Assembly (NCBI GenBank): GCA_018812925.1
Contig: JAHJCU010000004.1
Location: forward strand, 370,289-434,288
From: Candidatus Omnitrophota bacterium
GTDB lineage: Bacteria > CAIJMQ01
Direction of reading: 5' to 3'
DNA length: 64,000 nt
The position numbers were made by a program, and so were the translations under genes. Under the pieces are notes generated by a model that saw nothing but the letters and a program-made list of their open reading frames with translations, had not been told where the DNA came from and ran no database searches. Of this stretch, positions 24,341-33,228 are shown piece by piece (position 1 is the first letter of the stretch; every line of letters begins with the position of its first letter).

Positions 24341-24979
24341 ATGAGTCTAAAAACAGAAAGAATAGAGGAAATAATAAGAATTCTAAGGGCAAGTTATCCC
24401 AACCTAAAAACTTCTTTAAAATATAAAAAGCCTTTTGAACTTTTAGTCGCAACTATCCTCTCAGCGCAATGCACCGATGTGAGAGTTAATCAATTAACAC
24501 CCTCGCTTTTTAAAAAATATCCAAATATTAAAAACTTTGCAACCATAAAACATGAAGAATTGGAAAAGGATATTTATTCAACAGGATTTTATAGAAATAA
24601 AGCCAAAAGCATTATTGGAACAGCCAAAAAGCTATTAAAAGATTTTAACGGTAATGTTCCGGACAATATGGCTGATCTAATTACTTTGCCGGGAGTGGCG
24701 AGAAAGACTGCAAATGTCGTTCTGTCATCGGCTTTCAAAAAAGTTGAGGGGATAACGGTAGACGTGCATGTAAAGAGATTATCCGAGCGATTGGGTTTGA
24801 GCAAAGAAAAAAACGCGGAAAAAACAGAAAAAGACTTAATGCGTATTATCCATAAGAAAGACTGGTTGGAAATAAGTTATTTTCTTATAGACCACGGCAG
24901 AGCAATTTGCAAAGCAAGGAAACCGTTATGTTTACAATGTCAAATAAAACATCTTTGTCCGTCAGCAGGTAAAATATAA
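24341..24979 (+). CDS. nth: Endonuclease III (Nth)
   Basis: This DNA glycosylase/AP lyase removes oxidised pyrimidines in base excision repair. It is 212 residues. LLVATILSAQCTDVRVN is the family signature. The helix-hairpin-helix LPGVARKTANVVLSSAF contains the catalytic Lys, and VDVHVKRLSERLGLS supplies the catalytic Asp. The C-terminal 4Fe-4S ligands are in CKARKPLCLQCQIKHLC (C-x6-C-x2-C-x5-C). The start at 24341 has GGGGAG upstream. A normal, complete enzyme. Confidence 0.96.
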   Translation: MSLKTERIEEIIRILRASYPNLKTSLKYKKPFELLVATILSAQCTDVRVNQLTPSLFKKYPNIKNFATIKHEELEKDIYSTGFYRNKAKSIIGTAKKLLKDFNGNVPDNMADLITLPGVARKTANVVLSSAFKKVEGITVDVHVKRLSERLGLSKEKNAEKTEKDLMRIIHKKDWLEISYFLIDHGRAICKARKPLCLQCQIKHLCPSAGKI

Positions 24980-24987
24980 AAAAAGAA

Positions 24988-25087
24988 ATGCCATAGAAAT
25001 ATAATTGATATACAGTGGAAATAAATAGAAGCATGTAAATCAGCAACATATTTCAACGTATTTCCATATATTTCGATTTATATCAAA
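24988..25087. repeat. R6 array inverted repeat between nth and addB-like gene
   Basis: The left arm is AAATGCCATAGAAATATAAT and CAGTGGAAATAAATAGAAG. The right arm is ATATTTCAACGTATTTCCAT and ATATTTCGATTTATATC. The arms are complementary in outline and the same family is at 23337-23432. It ends 5 nt before the next start codon. Confidence 0.65.
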
Positions 25088-25092
25088 AGAGT

Positions 25093-27945
25093 ATGCAAAT
25101 AAAAACTATCCCTTTTAATTTGCCCTTTCTTCCTGTATTGGCCAAATACATAATCAAAAAACATTCTTCTATTTCCCCGGATTTTGGTTCCATTTTAATA
25201 GTGTTTCCTTCCGAAAGAAATAAAGTTTATTTTCGCGAATATCTATTGCAAGAGACAGGGAAAGAAGGAATCATTTCTCCCTCTCTTCTCACTATTGAGC
25301 AGCTCTATGACCATGTTTTTGAAAAAACAGGTGGCGAAAAATCCACCTTAACCAACGAAATAGAACGCAACGTTTTATTAAAAGAAGCTGTCGGGAAAAT
25401 TAAATTTAAAAACTTCGGACAACTGCCGTTTATAAAATTCATATCAATAGGCAGAAAATTGTTAGGATTTTTCGATGAGCTTGCAAGCTGGAATCTTGCA
25501 ATAAAAGACATAGATAATGTAAAAGAAAAACTGCATTTTCCATCACAATATGTAGACGAAGAACTTCCGATTTTGGGGAAAATACACAAACGATACGAAA
25601 AAATTCTAAACGATAAAGGACTTATTGATAAAACTTCGGCTTATCTTGCAATAGCAAAGAGTTTTAAAACCAAATACTTGAAAGATTTTGAATTTGTTTA
25701 TATCGCAGGTTGCCTTGCCCTGCCATTTACCGACATTTTACTTATAAAAAAGATTCTAACTGATTTGCAATCCAAGCTCATAATTCACTGTGATAAGAAA
25801 AATCTGGCAGATAATTCTTTGGACAATATTTTTTATCATCACAATAAGATATTAAGAATGCTTGATGCAGATATTCAAAACATCCAAACTATTTGTTCGG
25901 AGAATTCAAATGATAATTCTAAAACTACAGTTTATATTCAAAAGTGCAAAAGCGCTTTAGACGAGGTTGGCTTTATTATGAAAACCATTTCCGAACTTTC
26001 CCCCAGATACCCGCTTCATCGTATAGGAGTAATGCTGCCAGAGGAATCTTTCTACTTACCGCTAAAAGATGCCTTAGATAAATTTAGCATTCCTTACAAT
26101 CTTTCGATGGGAATACCTTTTAAGCATACGCCTTTGTATTCGTTTCTTAAAGACGCTTACGATTTTATTGACTCGAATTTTTCATCAAGCCGATTTCTGA
26201 GGCTATTAAAAAATCCTATTATCAAGGGAATAATCAAAGACGGGATATTGTTTAAAGAATTCGCATATAAACTCGACATCAGAATCAGAAAAGAAAATTT
26301 ATCCTGTATTAATCGCAAAATTAAATCCGCCCATCTATCGCCTGAAGACAAGGGTTCAGAGCAGATACTAACAGACTTTGTTTTCGACATAACAGACAAA
26401 TTAAGTAAAGATTGTTCTTTCGGCGAATATGTAAAAAGTATACGCGAAATCATTCAAGAAACAGTTGAATTAAATGAGGAGTTTTACAAGAAAACTTTTG
26501 TTGTTTTAAATAACTTAATGGAAAAACTTATACAGATAGAAAATTGCGAAGTGCCCGACGAATTCTGCCAAAAAGGTAAAGACAAGTTGAAATTTATAAT
26601 AAATGTCTTGGAGACAATGAGCTTCCCTATTTCAGGAGACTTCTTAAACGGCGTGCAGGTTATAGGCGTTCTTGAAGCGCGCAACATAGATTTTGATTGC
26701 ATTATAATCCCCTCATGCAATGAAGGCATCTTTCCGCAAAAAAGTGAAAAAGACCTTTTTCTGCCGGCAAATTTAAGAAAAGAATTGAATATTCCTTTTT
26801 ATAAGGAAAGAGATGCCCTTTACTGTTATTATTTCCATCAATTAATCACAGGCAAAAAAGAAGTATATCTTTCTTACAGAAATGAGGAAAAGACGCAACT
26901 GGGACTAAAAAATAGGTGGATAGAAAAACTTGCAGAAGGAGAAGAAAAAAACTTCATAGTGAAAGAAAACAAAGAGGTTAATTCTGCAACATTAAGCCAG
27001 CTTTATGTTCAAAACAACAAAGATAATTTTTATGGAAAAAAATCTAAAAAAAATAAACAAACTCCCAGCGCATACAAAAATGACAGAACTCTGAATTTTT
27101 TAGAGTCTCTTACTTTTTCACCGTCTATTTTAAAAACATACAAACAATGTCCGTATAAATTTTATCTTTCATATATATTAAATATGAAAGAACCCAAATC
27201 CATAAAAGAGGGCTATGCCGCTTCCATATGGGGAACAATTTTACATAACACTCTGGCACGGTTATACAACGAGGTTTATCCCGAAGGATACACCGAGGAT
27301 ATAAAAAAGCAGGTGATAAGCGCAATGTCCCAAATCGGCGAAGAAGAATTTAAGAAAGCTTATCCTCATCCCAAGGGCTCGCTTTGTTTTGATTGGGAAC
27401 AAAATAAGAAAAAGTTTATAACTCTTATAGATAATGAAATCAGCCATTTCAAAGACAGCTTTAAGTCCGTTAAGATGGATAAAAAACTTACACCTTACAT
27501 AATCGATATAGGTAATAATATTAAAGTTAAGGTCGGGGGGATACCTGACAGAATAGATACAAAAGACAAAAAGTTTTATATTATTGATTACAAAATGAGC
27601 AAAAAGCCGTCACCCAAAACATATCAAATTCCGAACTGTCTAGCAGATAAGGATAACGATTTCACCGAATTCCAATTACCTTTGTACGGACTAGTTTCTA
27701 CAAAAGGCAAAATAGATTTAATCGGAGGACTTATCTATTATCATTTAGATGAAAACCGTCAAAACTTTCTTACTTTGGATATACTGGAAAAAGAAGGAAA
27801 AGACTATATCAAAAAATTTAAAGAAAAAATGCTTTTACCCATTCTAAAAGATATATTTAATAAAAAAATATCATTCCAATTAAACAAAAATCTGGATATC
27901 TGCCAAAGATGTATTTTTGTAGACCATTGCGGAAGAAGGGTGTAA
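25093..27945 (+). CDS. AddB-like PD-(D/E)XK nuclease/helicase-type protein
   Basis: This 950-residue protein resembles AddB/RexB of the AddAB recombination nuclease. The N-terminal two-thirds is an inactivated UvrD-like helicase. PSERNKVYFREYLLQ stands where a P-loop would be, with HRIGVMLPEESFYLPL, GVLEARNIDFDCIIIPSCNE and FPQKSEKDLFLPANLRKEL further on. The C-terminal nuclease (about 680-945) has FSPSILKTYKQCPYKFYLSY, then GGIPDRIDTKDKKFYIIDYK with the catalytic D...DYK. The Fe-S cysteines are Cys in KQCPY plus CQRCIFVDHC at the end. No AddA/RecB-type helicase gene follows; the next gene is a convergent transporter. The helicase partner is probably elsewhere. Confidence 0.85.
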   Translation: MQIKTIPFNLPFLPVLAKYIIKKHSSISPDFGSILIVFPSERNKVYFREYLLQETGKEGIISPSLLTIEQLYDHVFEKTGGEKSTLTNEIERNVLLKEAVGKIKFKNFGQLPFIKFISIGRKLLGFFDELASWNLAIKDIDNVKEKLHFPSQYVDEELPILGKIHKRYEKILNDKGLIDKTSAYLAIAKSFKTKYLKDFEFVYIAGCLALPFTDILLIKKILTDLQSKLIIHCDKKNLADNSLDNIFYHHNKILRMLDADIQNIQTICSENSNDNSKTTVYIQKCKSALDEVGFIMKTISELSPRYPLHRIGVMLPEESFYLPLKDALDKFSIPYNLSMGIPFKHTPLYSFLKDAYDFIDSNFSSSRFLRLLKNPIIKGIIKDGILFKEFAYKLDIRIRKENLSCINRKIKSAHLSPEDKGSEQILTDFVFDITDKLSKDCSFGEYVKSIREIIQETVELNEEFYKKTFVVLNNLMEKLIQIENCEVPDEFCQKGKDKLKFIINVLETMSFPISGDFLNGVQVIGVLEARNIDFDCIIIPSCNEGIFPQKSEKDLFLPANLRKELNIPFYKERDALYCYYFHQLITGKKEVYLSYRNEEKTQLGLKNRWIEKLAEGEEKNFIVKENKEVNSATLSQLYVQNNKDNFYGKKSKKNKQTPSAYKNDRTLNFLESLTFSPSILKTYKQCPYKFYLSYILNMKEPKSIKEGYAASIWGTILHNTLARLYNEVYPEGYTEDIKKQVISAMSQIGEEEFKKAYPHPKGSLCFDWEQNKKKFITLIDNEISHFKDSFKSVKMDKKLTPYIIDIGNNIKVKVGGIPDRIDTKDKKFYIIDYKMSKKPSPKTYQIPNCLADKDNDFTEFQLPLYGLVSTKGKIDLIGGLIYYHLDENRQNFLTLDILEKEGKDYIKKFKEKMLLPILKDIFNKKISFQLNKNLDICQRCIFVDHCGRRV

Positions 27946-27952
27946 AGTTTTA

Positions 27953-28022
27953 TTCAAGATTTAAGATTGAAAATTGAAGATTATTTTAGTGAATTTTAAA
28001 TCTTTAATTTGGAATTTTTAAT
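27953..28022. repeat. Heptamer-array inverted repeat, family R5 (AAGATTT/AAGATTG)
   Basis: The left arm is TTCAAGATTTAAGATTGAAA and ATTGAAGAT. The right arm is AAATCTTTAATTTGGAATTT. The 7-nt steps are clear and the arms are complementary. It fills the gap between the convergent addB-like and MFS genes and could terminate both transcripts. Confidence 0.75.
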
Positions 28023-28031
28023 AAAGAAGTG

Positions 28032-29189
28032 TTACTTTGTCTTTATTGTTGAGAATATTGAAAATGAAGCTAATACCAATAAAGAGATAATAGCACCAAA
28101 GACAAACGCGTAAGTTACGTTCAAATCCCACAAGTATCCTGCAATAAGACCGCCTGGTAAAGCCACCAAGCTAATCGACATATGGAAAGTTCCCAAAGCA
28201 GTACCTCTAATCTGCTCCGGCGCCAAGTCTGATACAAGTGCCCTCTGGTTAGAGTCAACTAAGGCGTAATTCACGCCGAATAATAAAAACAATATTATAA
28301 AAAACCATAACGACTGCGCGAAAATAAAACCCAGACAGACCAAACCAAATAGGCCGTATCCCATAAATAGAACTGTCTTTCTGCCTATCTTATCCGATAA
28401 CATACCTGAAGGAATAGCAAATAAAGCATATGAAGTGTTATAAATAATATATAAGATTATCGGGACTGCACCCCCCAATCTACCCGTAAAATACGGTTGG
28501 CTTTTCAAAACAAAAAACATATAGCTAAAATTACCCAATGCAAATAAAGTAGCAATTACTATAAAAAACTTAAGAGACATCGGTAAACTTTTAAGCCCAA
28601 CCCTAAGAGTCATTGTCTTTGGTTCTAAATGTTTTTCTTTTACAAACAAAAGGGGGATTAAGGAAATGAAACTTATAAGACCGGCTATTAAGAATATATT
28701 TCTGAAACTGACTTGAAAAGACCAGAACAGAACAAATGCTAAAATGGCACCAAACACGGAACCACTGCTATCCATCGCCCTGTGAATACCGAACCATTTA
28801 CCTCTGGTTTTCTTGTCCGTTGAAGCGGCGAGAATCGCATCCCTTGGAGCCGACCTCATACCTTTGCCTAATCTTTCAAAGGAACGTAGGACCAAAACCT
28901 GTGGCCAGATTGTTACAAAAGTGAAGAGAAATTTACAAAAAGAAGACAGTCCATATCCAAAGAACACAAACGGTTTTCTCCTGCCTAATTTATCCGACCA
29001 AAATCCCGCGAACATCTTAAACAAACTGGCTATACTTTCGCCTAAACCGGAGATTATTCCTATGGCAATACCCGCTCCGCCTATATCTTTTATGAATAGC
29101 GGTAAAATGGCAAGTATCATATCGCTGGCAGTATCGTTAATGAAACTGACCAGCCCTAACCACCAAACGTTCTTATTGTTTTGGTCCAT
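28032..29189 (-). CDS. Major facilitator superfamily transporter
   Basis: This 385-residue protein has about 12 predicted membrane helices. The N-terminal half has VWWLGLVSFINDTASDMILA and the loop 2-3 MFS signature GFWSDKLGRRKPFVFFGYGL. The second half repeats it as GMLSDKIGRRKTVLFMGYGL. A conserved stretch near helix 4 is RSFERLGKGMRSAPRDAILA, typical of a common bacterial MFS group of unknown substrate. No substrate gene is adjacent. It is separated from the upstream sigma gene by a terminator. Confidence 0.88.
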   Translation of the reverse strand: MDQNNKNVWWLGLVSFINDTASDMILAILPLFIKDIGGAGIAIGIISGLGESIASLFKMFAGFWSDKLGRRKPFVFFGYGLSSFCKFLFTFVTIWPQVLVLRSFERLGKGMRSAPRDAILAASTDKKTRGKWFGIHRAMDSSGSVFGAILAFVLFWSFQVSFRNIFLIAGLISFISLIPLLFVKEKHLEPKTMTLRVGLKSLPMSLKFFIVIATLFALGNFSYMFFVLKSQPYFTGRLGGAVPIILYIIYNTSYALFAIPSGMLSDKIGRKTVLFMGYGLFGLVCLGFIFAQSLWFFIILFLLFGVNYALVDSNQRALVSDLAPEQIRGTALGTFHMSISLVALPGGLIAGYLWDLNVTYAFVFGAIISLLVLASFSIFSTIKTK

Positions 29190-29201
29190 TGAGGGGGTAT
29201 T

Positions 29202-29372
29202 CTAACTAATATGGATTCCTATGTAAATTCTGGGAAATGCCAAAAGACAAGGGAGATGCCGGGAGAAAAAACAGCAATAAAACAAATCTTGGGCAGAGTT
29301 CAATTTAAAACCCTGCCCAAGATTCCTAATTAAATAATACGATAGCAATTTTTCTGCTTTATTACATTTCAT
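29202..29372 (-). pseudogene. Remnant of an anti-sigma factor gene
   Basis: Directly downstream of the ECF sigma gene, a frame starts at 29372 behind AAAAGGGGGGTG. It reads MKCNKAEKLLSYYL, which resembles the start of zinc-finger (zf-HC2) anti-sigma factors. The HxxxCxxC part is missing. After about 14 codons the reading runs into a terminator-like hairpin, and the rest (to the stop at 29202) is not protein-like. I read it as a gene deleted after its start codon region. The alternative is chance similarity. Confidence 0.35.
29285..29324 (-). terminator. Rho-independent terminator after the ECF sigma gene
   Basis: On the minus strand AATCTTGGGCAG pairs perfectly with CTGCCCAAGATT (12 bp, 16-nt loop), followed by TTGTTTTATT. 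It stands between the sigma gene and the MFS gene. Confidence 0.75.
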
Positions 29373-29399
29373 TGTTTCTGTTTCACCCCCCTTTTTATA

Positions 29400-29948
29400 T
29401 TAGACAAATGAATTCAATTTTCCTTTAAGTGTTTTCCGTGCTTGGAATAGGCGCCAAGATACGGTTTTTTCGGGGCAACCTAAAATCCCTGCTATTTCCC
29501 TATGAGGCAACCTTTGCAAAAGCGCCAATTCAACTACCACTTTTTGTTTTAAAGGTAATGAACTAATGGCTCTTGTTATTTGTTCGTGTAACCAGCGCTG
29601 TTGTTCAATTTTTTCGGGGGAAGCGGAATTATCTTCAATATGGATATTGTCATCTAATGTAAAAATCTGTTTTCTTCCTATTTTATTCAGGTGATTTATA
29701 GTTAAATTTACAACGATTCTATAAAGCCATGTTGAAAAAGAAGATTTTGCCTTGAAATTATTAATTTGTTCATATGCTTTAATAAAAGCTTCTTGAGACA
29801 GGTCGTCTGCATCGGCATGGTTATTAGTCATCCTGTAAGCTACAAAGTAAATTCGTTGCTTATACTTTTCCACCAATTTGCCAAAAGCATTATTATCCCC
29901 TGCTTTAACTTGATTAATTAAGCCAATATCTTCTTCTATTGCCACCAT
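29400..29948 (-). CDS. ECF-type RNA polymerase sigma factor (SigW/RpoE-like)
   Basis: This is a 182-residue sigma factor. Region 2 is present (NAFGKLVEKYKQRIYFVAYR, then ADDLSQEAFIKAYEQINNF and SFSTWLYRIVVNLTINHL). Region 4 has SLPLKQKVVVELALLQRLPH with the helix-turn-helix REIAGILGCPEKTVSWRLFQ. It belongs to the extracytoplasmic function class. Such genes are usually followed by an anti-sigma gene; here only a short remnant (29202-29372) is seen. The sigma factor might therefore be unrestrained, regulated elsewhere, or controlled transcriptionally. Confidence 0.92.
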   Translation of the reverse strand: MVAIEEDIGLINQVKAGDNNAFGKLVEKYKQRIYFVAYRMTNNHADADDLSQEAFIKAYEQINNFKAKSSFSTWLYRIVVNLTINHLNKIGRKQIFTLDDNIHIEDNSASPEKIEQQRWLHEQITRAISSLPLKQKVVVELALLQRLPHREIAGILGCPEKTVSWRLFQARKTLKGKLNSFV

Positions 29949-30025
29949 ATACCTTTTGTATTGGACAATTTCTCGACTAAATTCTTTGATTCACCAAAAA
30001 ATATGGATGGAAGGAGTAATCTAGT

Positions 30026-31309
30026 TTATTGAATATATTCTATTTTCCCGCCCACTATTGTACAAATAGTTTTTCCTTTAAAATTCCAGCCGATAAAGGG
30101 GGAGTTTTGGGAGAGGGACTTGATATCTTCTAATTTAAACTGCCACTGTTTTTTAGTGTTGATAATTGTAAGGTCTGCGTCTTCGCCAACTTTGATTTTG
30201 CCTTTCTTCAAGTTAAGTATTTTGGCTGGATTGCTCGTCAGTTTTTCAACTGCTTCGGATAAGGTGAGTATTTTTCTATCAACCAACTGCTTCATAATAA
30301 GTGGAAGTGTGGTCTGAAGCCCGAGCATTCCAAACGGAGCATTTTCATATTCAAACTCTTTCTCTGTGGAAAGATGCGGAGCATGGTCGGAAGCAATTAC
30401 ATCAATTGTCCCGTCTTTTAAACCTTTTTCTATCGCTTTTATGTCTTCCTTTGTTCTTAAGGGGGGATTAACTTTTGTATTGGTATCAAATGTTCTGACC
30501 GCTTCTTCGGTTAGTGTAAAGTGATGCGGTGTTACTTCGCAGGTAACTTTCACGCCTCTTTTCTTTGCTTCGCGGATAAGTTCCACCGAGCGTTTTGTTG
30601 ATACGTGACAGATATGTAGACGCGCTCCCGTTAATTCTGCAAGCAATAAATCTCTTGCAACCATTATTTCTTCTGATTCTTTAGGTATTCCCGAAAGTCC
30701 TAAGACTGTGGAAGTATAACCTTCGTTCATACTTCCGCCCAACGATAAACTTCCGTCTTCGCAGTGGCCTATTATCGCAACATCAAGCATAAGCGAATAT
30801 TCCATCGCCCGACGCATTAACAGTGAATCTCCAACGCCATTGCCGTCGTCAGAAAAACCAATCGCGCCCATACTGGCAAGTTCAGCCATCTCAGAAAGCG
30901 TTGCACCTTTTCGCCCCTTTGTTATTGCAGCTATCGGATACACATTACAATGAGCTTTTTTTGCTTTTTCCAATACAAAATTCAGTGTGGATGCATCATC
31001 TATGGCGGGAGTCGTATTGGGCATACAACATATACTTGTAAACCCGCCGTGAACTGCGGCTATACTGCCAGAGGCAATAGTCTCCACATTTTCCCTTCCG
31101 GGTTCGCGAAGATGTGTATGCATATCAATTAACCCTGGCAAAACTATCTTGCCTTTTGCATCCAAAATTTTTGCGCCGTCTGATTTCAGATTTTTCCCTA
31201 TTTTGGAAAACTTTCCGCCTTCAATGTAAATATCTAAAACTTTATCCGTTTTGGAAGATGGGTCAATTACCCTGCCATTTTTAATTAGAATTGCGCCTCT
31301 TTTTGCCAT
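30026..31309 (-). CDS. pyrC: Dihydroorotase PyrC (class I)
   Basis: Dihydroorotase cyclises carbamoyl aspartate to dihydroorotate. About 427 residues fits the large zinc class I type. The metal site begins LPGLIDMHTHLREPGREN (H-x-H). ATTRGRKGATLSEMAE-like AAITKGRKGATLSEMAEL is followed by the His-bearing IIGHCEDGSL and HICHVSTKRSVELI, and by VIASDHAPHLSTEKE with the catalytic Asp. The start ATG at 31309 overlaps the TGA of pyrB (TGATG), showing translational coupling. A GTG one codon upstream is the other possibility. It is the last gene of a pyrR-pyrB-pyrC operon. Confidence 0.96.
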   Translation of the reverse strand: MAKRGAILIKNGRVIDPSSKTDKVLDIYIEGGKFSKIGKNLKSDGAKILDAKGKIVLPGLIDMHTHLREPGRENVETIASGSIAAVHGGFTSICCMPNTTPAIDDASTLNFVLEKAKKAHCNVYPIAAITKGRKGATLSEMAELASMGAIGFSDDGNGVGDSLLMRRAMEYSLMLDVAIIGHCEDGSLSLGGSMNEGYTSTVLGLSGIPKESEEIMVARDLLLAELTGARLHICHVSTKRSVELIREAKKRGVKVTCEVTPHHFTLTEEAVRTFDTNTKVNPPLRTKEDIKAIEKGLKDGTIDVIASDHAPHLSTEKEFEYENAPFGMLGLQTTLPLIMKQLVDRKILTLSEAVEKLTSNPAKILNLKKGKIKVGEDADLTIINTKKQWQFKLEDIKSLSQNSPFIGWNFKGKTICTIVGGKIEYIQ

Positions 31310-32340
31310 CACGGTTTCTTTCCTCCGGTTCTGCGCCCCACAGCCTTGCCTCGCCTTACAGACGAAGCTGACTGCGAGGCAGAGGTTGGCGCCCCTCCGA
31401 GTAAAATATAAAGCACAGCCATCCTAACAGCTACGCCATTTGTAACTTGAGCCAAGATAACAGAATTCTTGCTGTCAGCAACTTCAGGGTCTATTTCTAC
31501 ACCTCTATTTATAGGACCGGGGTGCATAATAAGAACATCTTTCTTTGCTTTACTCAATCTTTCCATCGTGACTCCAAAGCGCTGCCTATATTCTCTTAGC
31601 GATGGGAAAAAACTGCCTTTTCCCGCCTCGCCGGAGACGGCAAGTCGGGGCTGGTGTCTTTCTGTCTGGATACGCAGAGCCATCAGCACATCCATATCTT
31701 CTATTACTTCATCAAGTGAGTTAAATATCTTTACAGGCATATTCTCAAGATACGCAGGTATGAATGTCGGAGGAGCTACTATGAAAACCTCCGCTCCCAT
31801 TTTATTAAGTCCCCAGATATTTGAGCGAGCAACTCTGGAAAAGCGAATATCGCCTATTATTGCAACTTTAAGACCTTTAAGTTTTCTTTTCTTTTCGCGT
31901 ATCGTGAACATATCAAGAAGTGCCTGCGTAGGATGTTCATGCGCACCGTCTCCTGCGTTAATTACGGGAACTGATAATTTTTTTGCCAAAAGATGCGGGA
32001 TCCCGGCACCGCTGTGTCGGACTACAACGGCATCTATTTTCATTGCTTCAATGTTTAGCGCAGTATCAAGAAGAGTTTCATTTTTAAGAACTGAAGAACC
32101 TGGTGTGGAAAAATTTACCGTATCAGCAGAAAGTCGTTTCTCTGCCAGCTCGAAAGATATGCGTGTGCGTGTTGATGGTTCAAAAAAGAGATTAACTATT
32201 GTTTTTCCTCGTAATGTCGGAACTTTTTTGATAGGACGTTCGGAGATTTCCTTGAAAGAAATCGAAGTGTCTAGAATATGAATGATTTCATCTGGATTTA
32301 GTTCTTCAATACCAAGAAGGTCTTTTCTATTCCAGTTCAT
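31309..32340 (-). CDS. pyrB: Aspartate carbamoyltransferase catalytic subunit PyrB with two palindrome inserts
   Basis: PyrB condenses carbamoyl phosphate with aspartate. It is 343 residues against the usual 305-315. The carbamoyl phosphate loop is [15 protein letters not shown]. The 80s-loop region has [16 protein letters not shown], then [18 protein letters not shown] and [13 protein letters not shown]. The extra length comes from two palindromic inserts. One (31622-31650, residues about 231-240) adds [12 protein letters not shown] before FFPSLREY. The other (31346-31382, residues about 320-331) forms part of a tail after the normal end, YILLGGAP. Neither disrupts known active-site motifs. 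No PyrI regulatory subunit is adjacent. The start overlaps the pyrR stop by one base. Confidence 0.95.
   Translation of the reverse strand: MNWNRKDLLGIEELNPDEIIHILDTSISFKEISERPIKKVPTLRGKTIVNLFFEPSTRTRISFELAEKRLSADTVNFSTPGSSVLKNETLLDTALNIEAMKIDAVVVRHSGAGIPHLLAKKLSVPVINAGDGAHEHPTQALLDMFTIREKKRKLKGLKVAIIGDIRFSRVARSNIWGLNKMGAEVFIVAPPTFIPAYLENMPVKIFNSLDEVIEDMDVLMALRIQTERHQPRLAVSGEAGKGSFFPSLREYRQRFGVTMERLSKAKKDVLIMHPGPINRGVEIDPEVADSKNSVILAQVTNGVAVRMAVLYILLGGAPTSASQSASSVRRGKAVGRRTGGKKP
31346..31382. repeat. Pal-B palindromic element in the pyrB C-terminus
   Basis: TGCCTCGC at 31347-31354 pairs with GCGAGGCA at 31374-31381. The reverse complement carries CGTCTGTAAGGCGAGGCAAG, related to the copies at 57421 and 31622. 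It encodes part of the non-conserved tail [14 protein letters not shown]. Confidence 0.7.
31622..31650. repeat. Pal-B element inside pyrB
   Basis: On the coding strand GACTTGCC-GTCTCC-GGCGAGGCGGG matches the element at 57421-57451 (GACTTGACTCGCC-GTCTTT-GGCGAGGCAGG) with a 4-nt difference in the first arm. It is in frame and encodes residues of a segment absent from ordinary PyrB. Confidence 0.7.
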
Positions 32341-32885
32341 CAGGGTTTAGCTATTTCTTCTTTATCTAACTTCTGTTTTATTGCTATTACTCCCTCTTTC
32401 CCGTCTATCTCTTTAAGTTTTACTTCCACAATCTCGCCTGCATTTACAGTCATTTTCTTTGACACATAATCGGGCTGGATAGGTAATTCTCTCTCTCCTC
32501 TGTCGATCAAAACAGCAAGGCGGATAGAGGAAGGTCTACCGAAATCTATTAAAGCGTCCATTGCCGCTCTTATGGTTCTGCCCGTAAAGAGAACATCGTC
32601 GACAAGTATAACATTTTTCCCGGTAATATCGAAATCTATTTCGGTTTCACGCACTATTGGATCAGGTCCCACAGAAGTAAAATCATCACGATAAAGAGTA
32701 ATATCAAGAATCCCTAAGGGAATCTCTATACCAGTTTCCTTTTTTATTCCTTTCACCATCCTGGAAGCAAGTATGTTTCCCCTTGACCTGATACCAACAA
32801 TCACAAGTTCTGAAAGGGAAGGGAAATCTCTGATAACCTGATTAGTTATAATCTTCCAAGCTTCTGCCAATTCTTTCTCTTCCAT
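32340..32885 (-). CDS. pyrR: PyrR: bifunctional pyr operon regulator / uracil phosphoribosyltransferase
   Basis: PyrR binds UMP and pyr mRNA to promote attenuation in many bacteria, and has weak uracil phosphoribosyltransferase activity. From the ATG at 32885 the protein is about 181 residues, the usual size, starting [20 protein letters not shown]. Signature parts are [29 protein letters not shown] and the PRPP loop [20 protein letters not shown]. Longer starts (33026 or 32903) would run through or onto the predicted promoter. No PyrR-binding anti-antiterminator consensus was recognised upstream, so control may be at an unseen site or lost. It is the first gene of pyrR-pyrB-pyrC, with overlapping stops and starts. 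Confidence 0.93.
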   Translation of the reverse strand: MEEKELAEAWKIITNQVIRDFPSLSELVIVGIRSRGNILASRMVKGIKKETGIEIPLGILDITLYRDDFTSVGPDPIVRETEIDFDITGKNVILVDDVLFTGRTIRAAMDALIDFGRPSSIRLAVLIDRGERELPIQPDYVSKKMTVNAGEIVEVKLKEIDGKEGVIAIKQKLDKEEIAKP

Positions 32886-32910
32886 CACGTTTTTGCCAAT
32901 CATTCGGTAA

Positions 32911-32939
32911 AAATTATCAGAATCGAGGCTAATAGTCAA
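32911..32939 (-). promoter_or_regulatory. Sigma-70-type promoter of the pyrRBC operon
   Basis: On the minus strand TTGACT (32939-32934), a spacer of exactly 17 nt, then TAATTT (32916-32911). Transcription would begin near 32904, about 20 nt before the ATG at 32885. This favours the short PyrR start. Confidence 0.55.
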
Positions 32940-33027
32940 ATGGGAATGCCTTGGGTGCTGTTTTGTTTGACTGGGAAAAAGGAAAATGTTATGCTTTCGC
33001 CAGTAAATCGTTTTTGATTTACTCATT

Positions 33028-33100
33028 TCCCTGGTAGCTCAACCGGTAGAGCGGGTGGCTGTTAACCACTAGGTCGGGGGTTCGAATCCCTCCCAGGGAG
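33028..33100 (+). tRNA. tRNA-Asn (anticodon GTT)
   Basis: The acceptor TCCCTGG pairs with CCAGGGA and the discriminator is G. The D arm is GCTCAACCGGTAGAGC. The anticodon arm GGTGG-CTGTTAA-CCACT gives anticodon GTT. The T arm is GGGGGTTCGAATCCCTC. CCA is not encoded (CTA follows). Confidence 0.95.
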
Positions 33101-33228
33101 CTAATTTTGAGTGAAAATCCCCCTTCCTCAATTTCAAAGGCAAGGAGAGGGGATAATTTTTTAGTATAAGCCAATGCTAAATTTCGAAAATTAGTTAACA
33201 ATTATCAAAATTTAGGAAGGGGCGAAAA

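Noticed and set aside
31469-32281. 270-codon open frame on the plus strand
   Set aside because: It is exactly antisense to pyrB, which has all family motifs; long antisense frames are common opposite conserved genes.
32886-33026. N-terminal extension of pyrR and a PyrR attenuator
   Set aside because: A promoter lies within this stretch and the extension is not like PyrR. No anti-antiterminator or terminator stem-loop was recognised.
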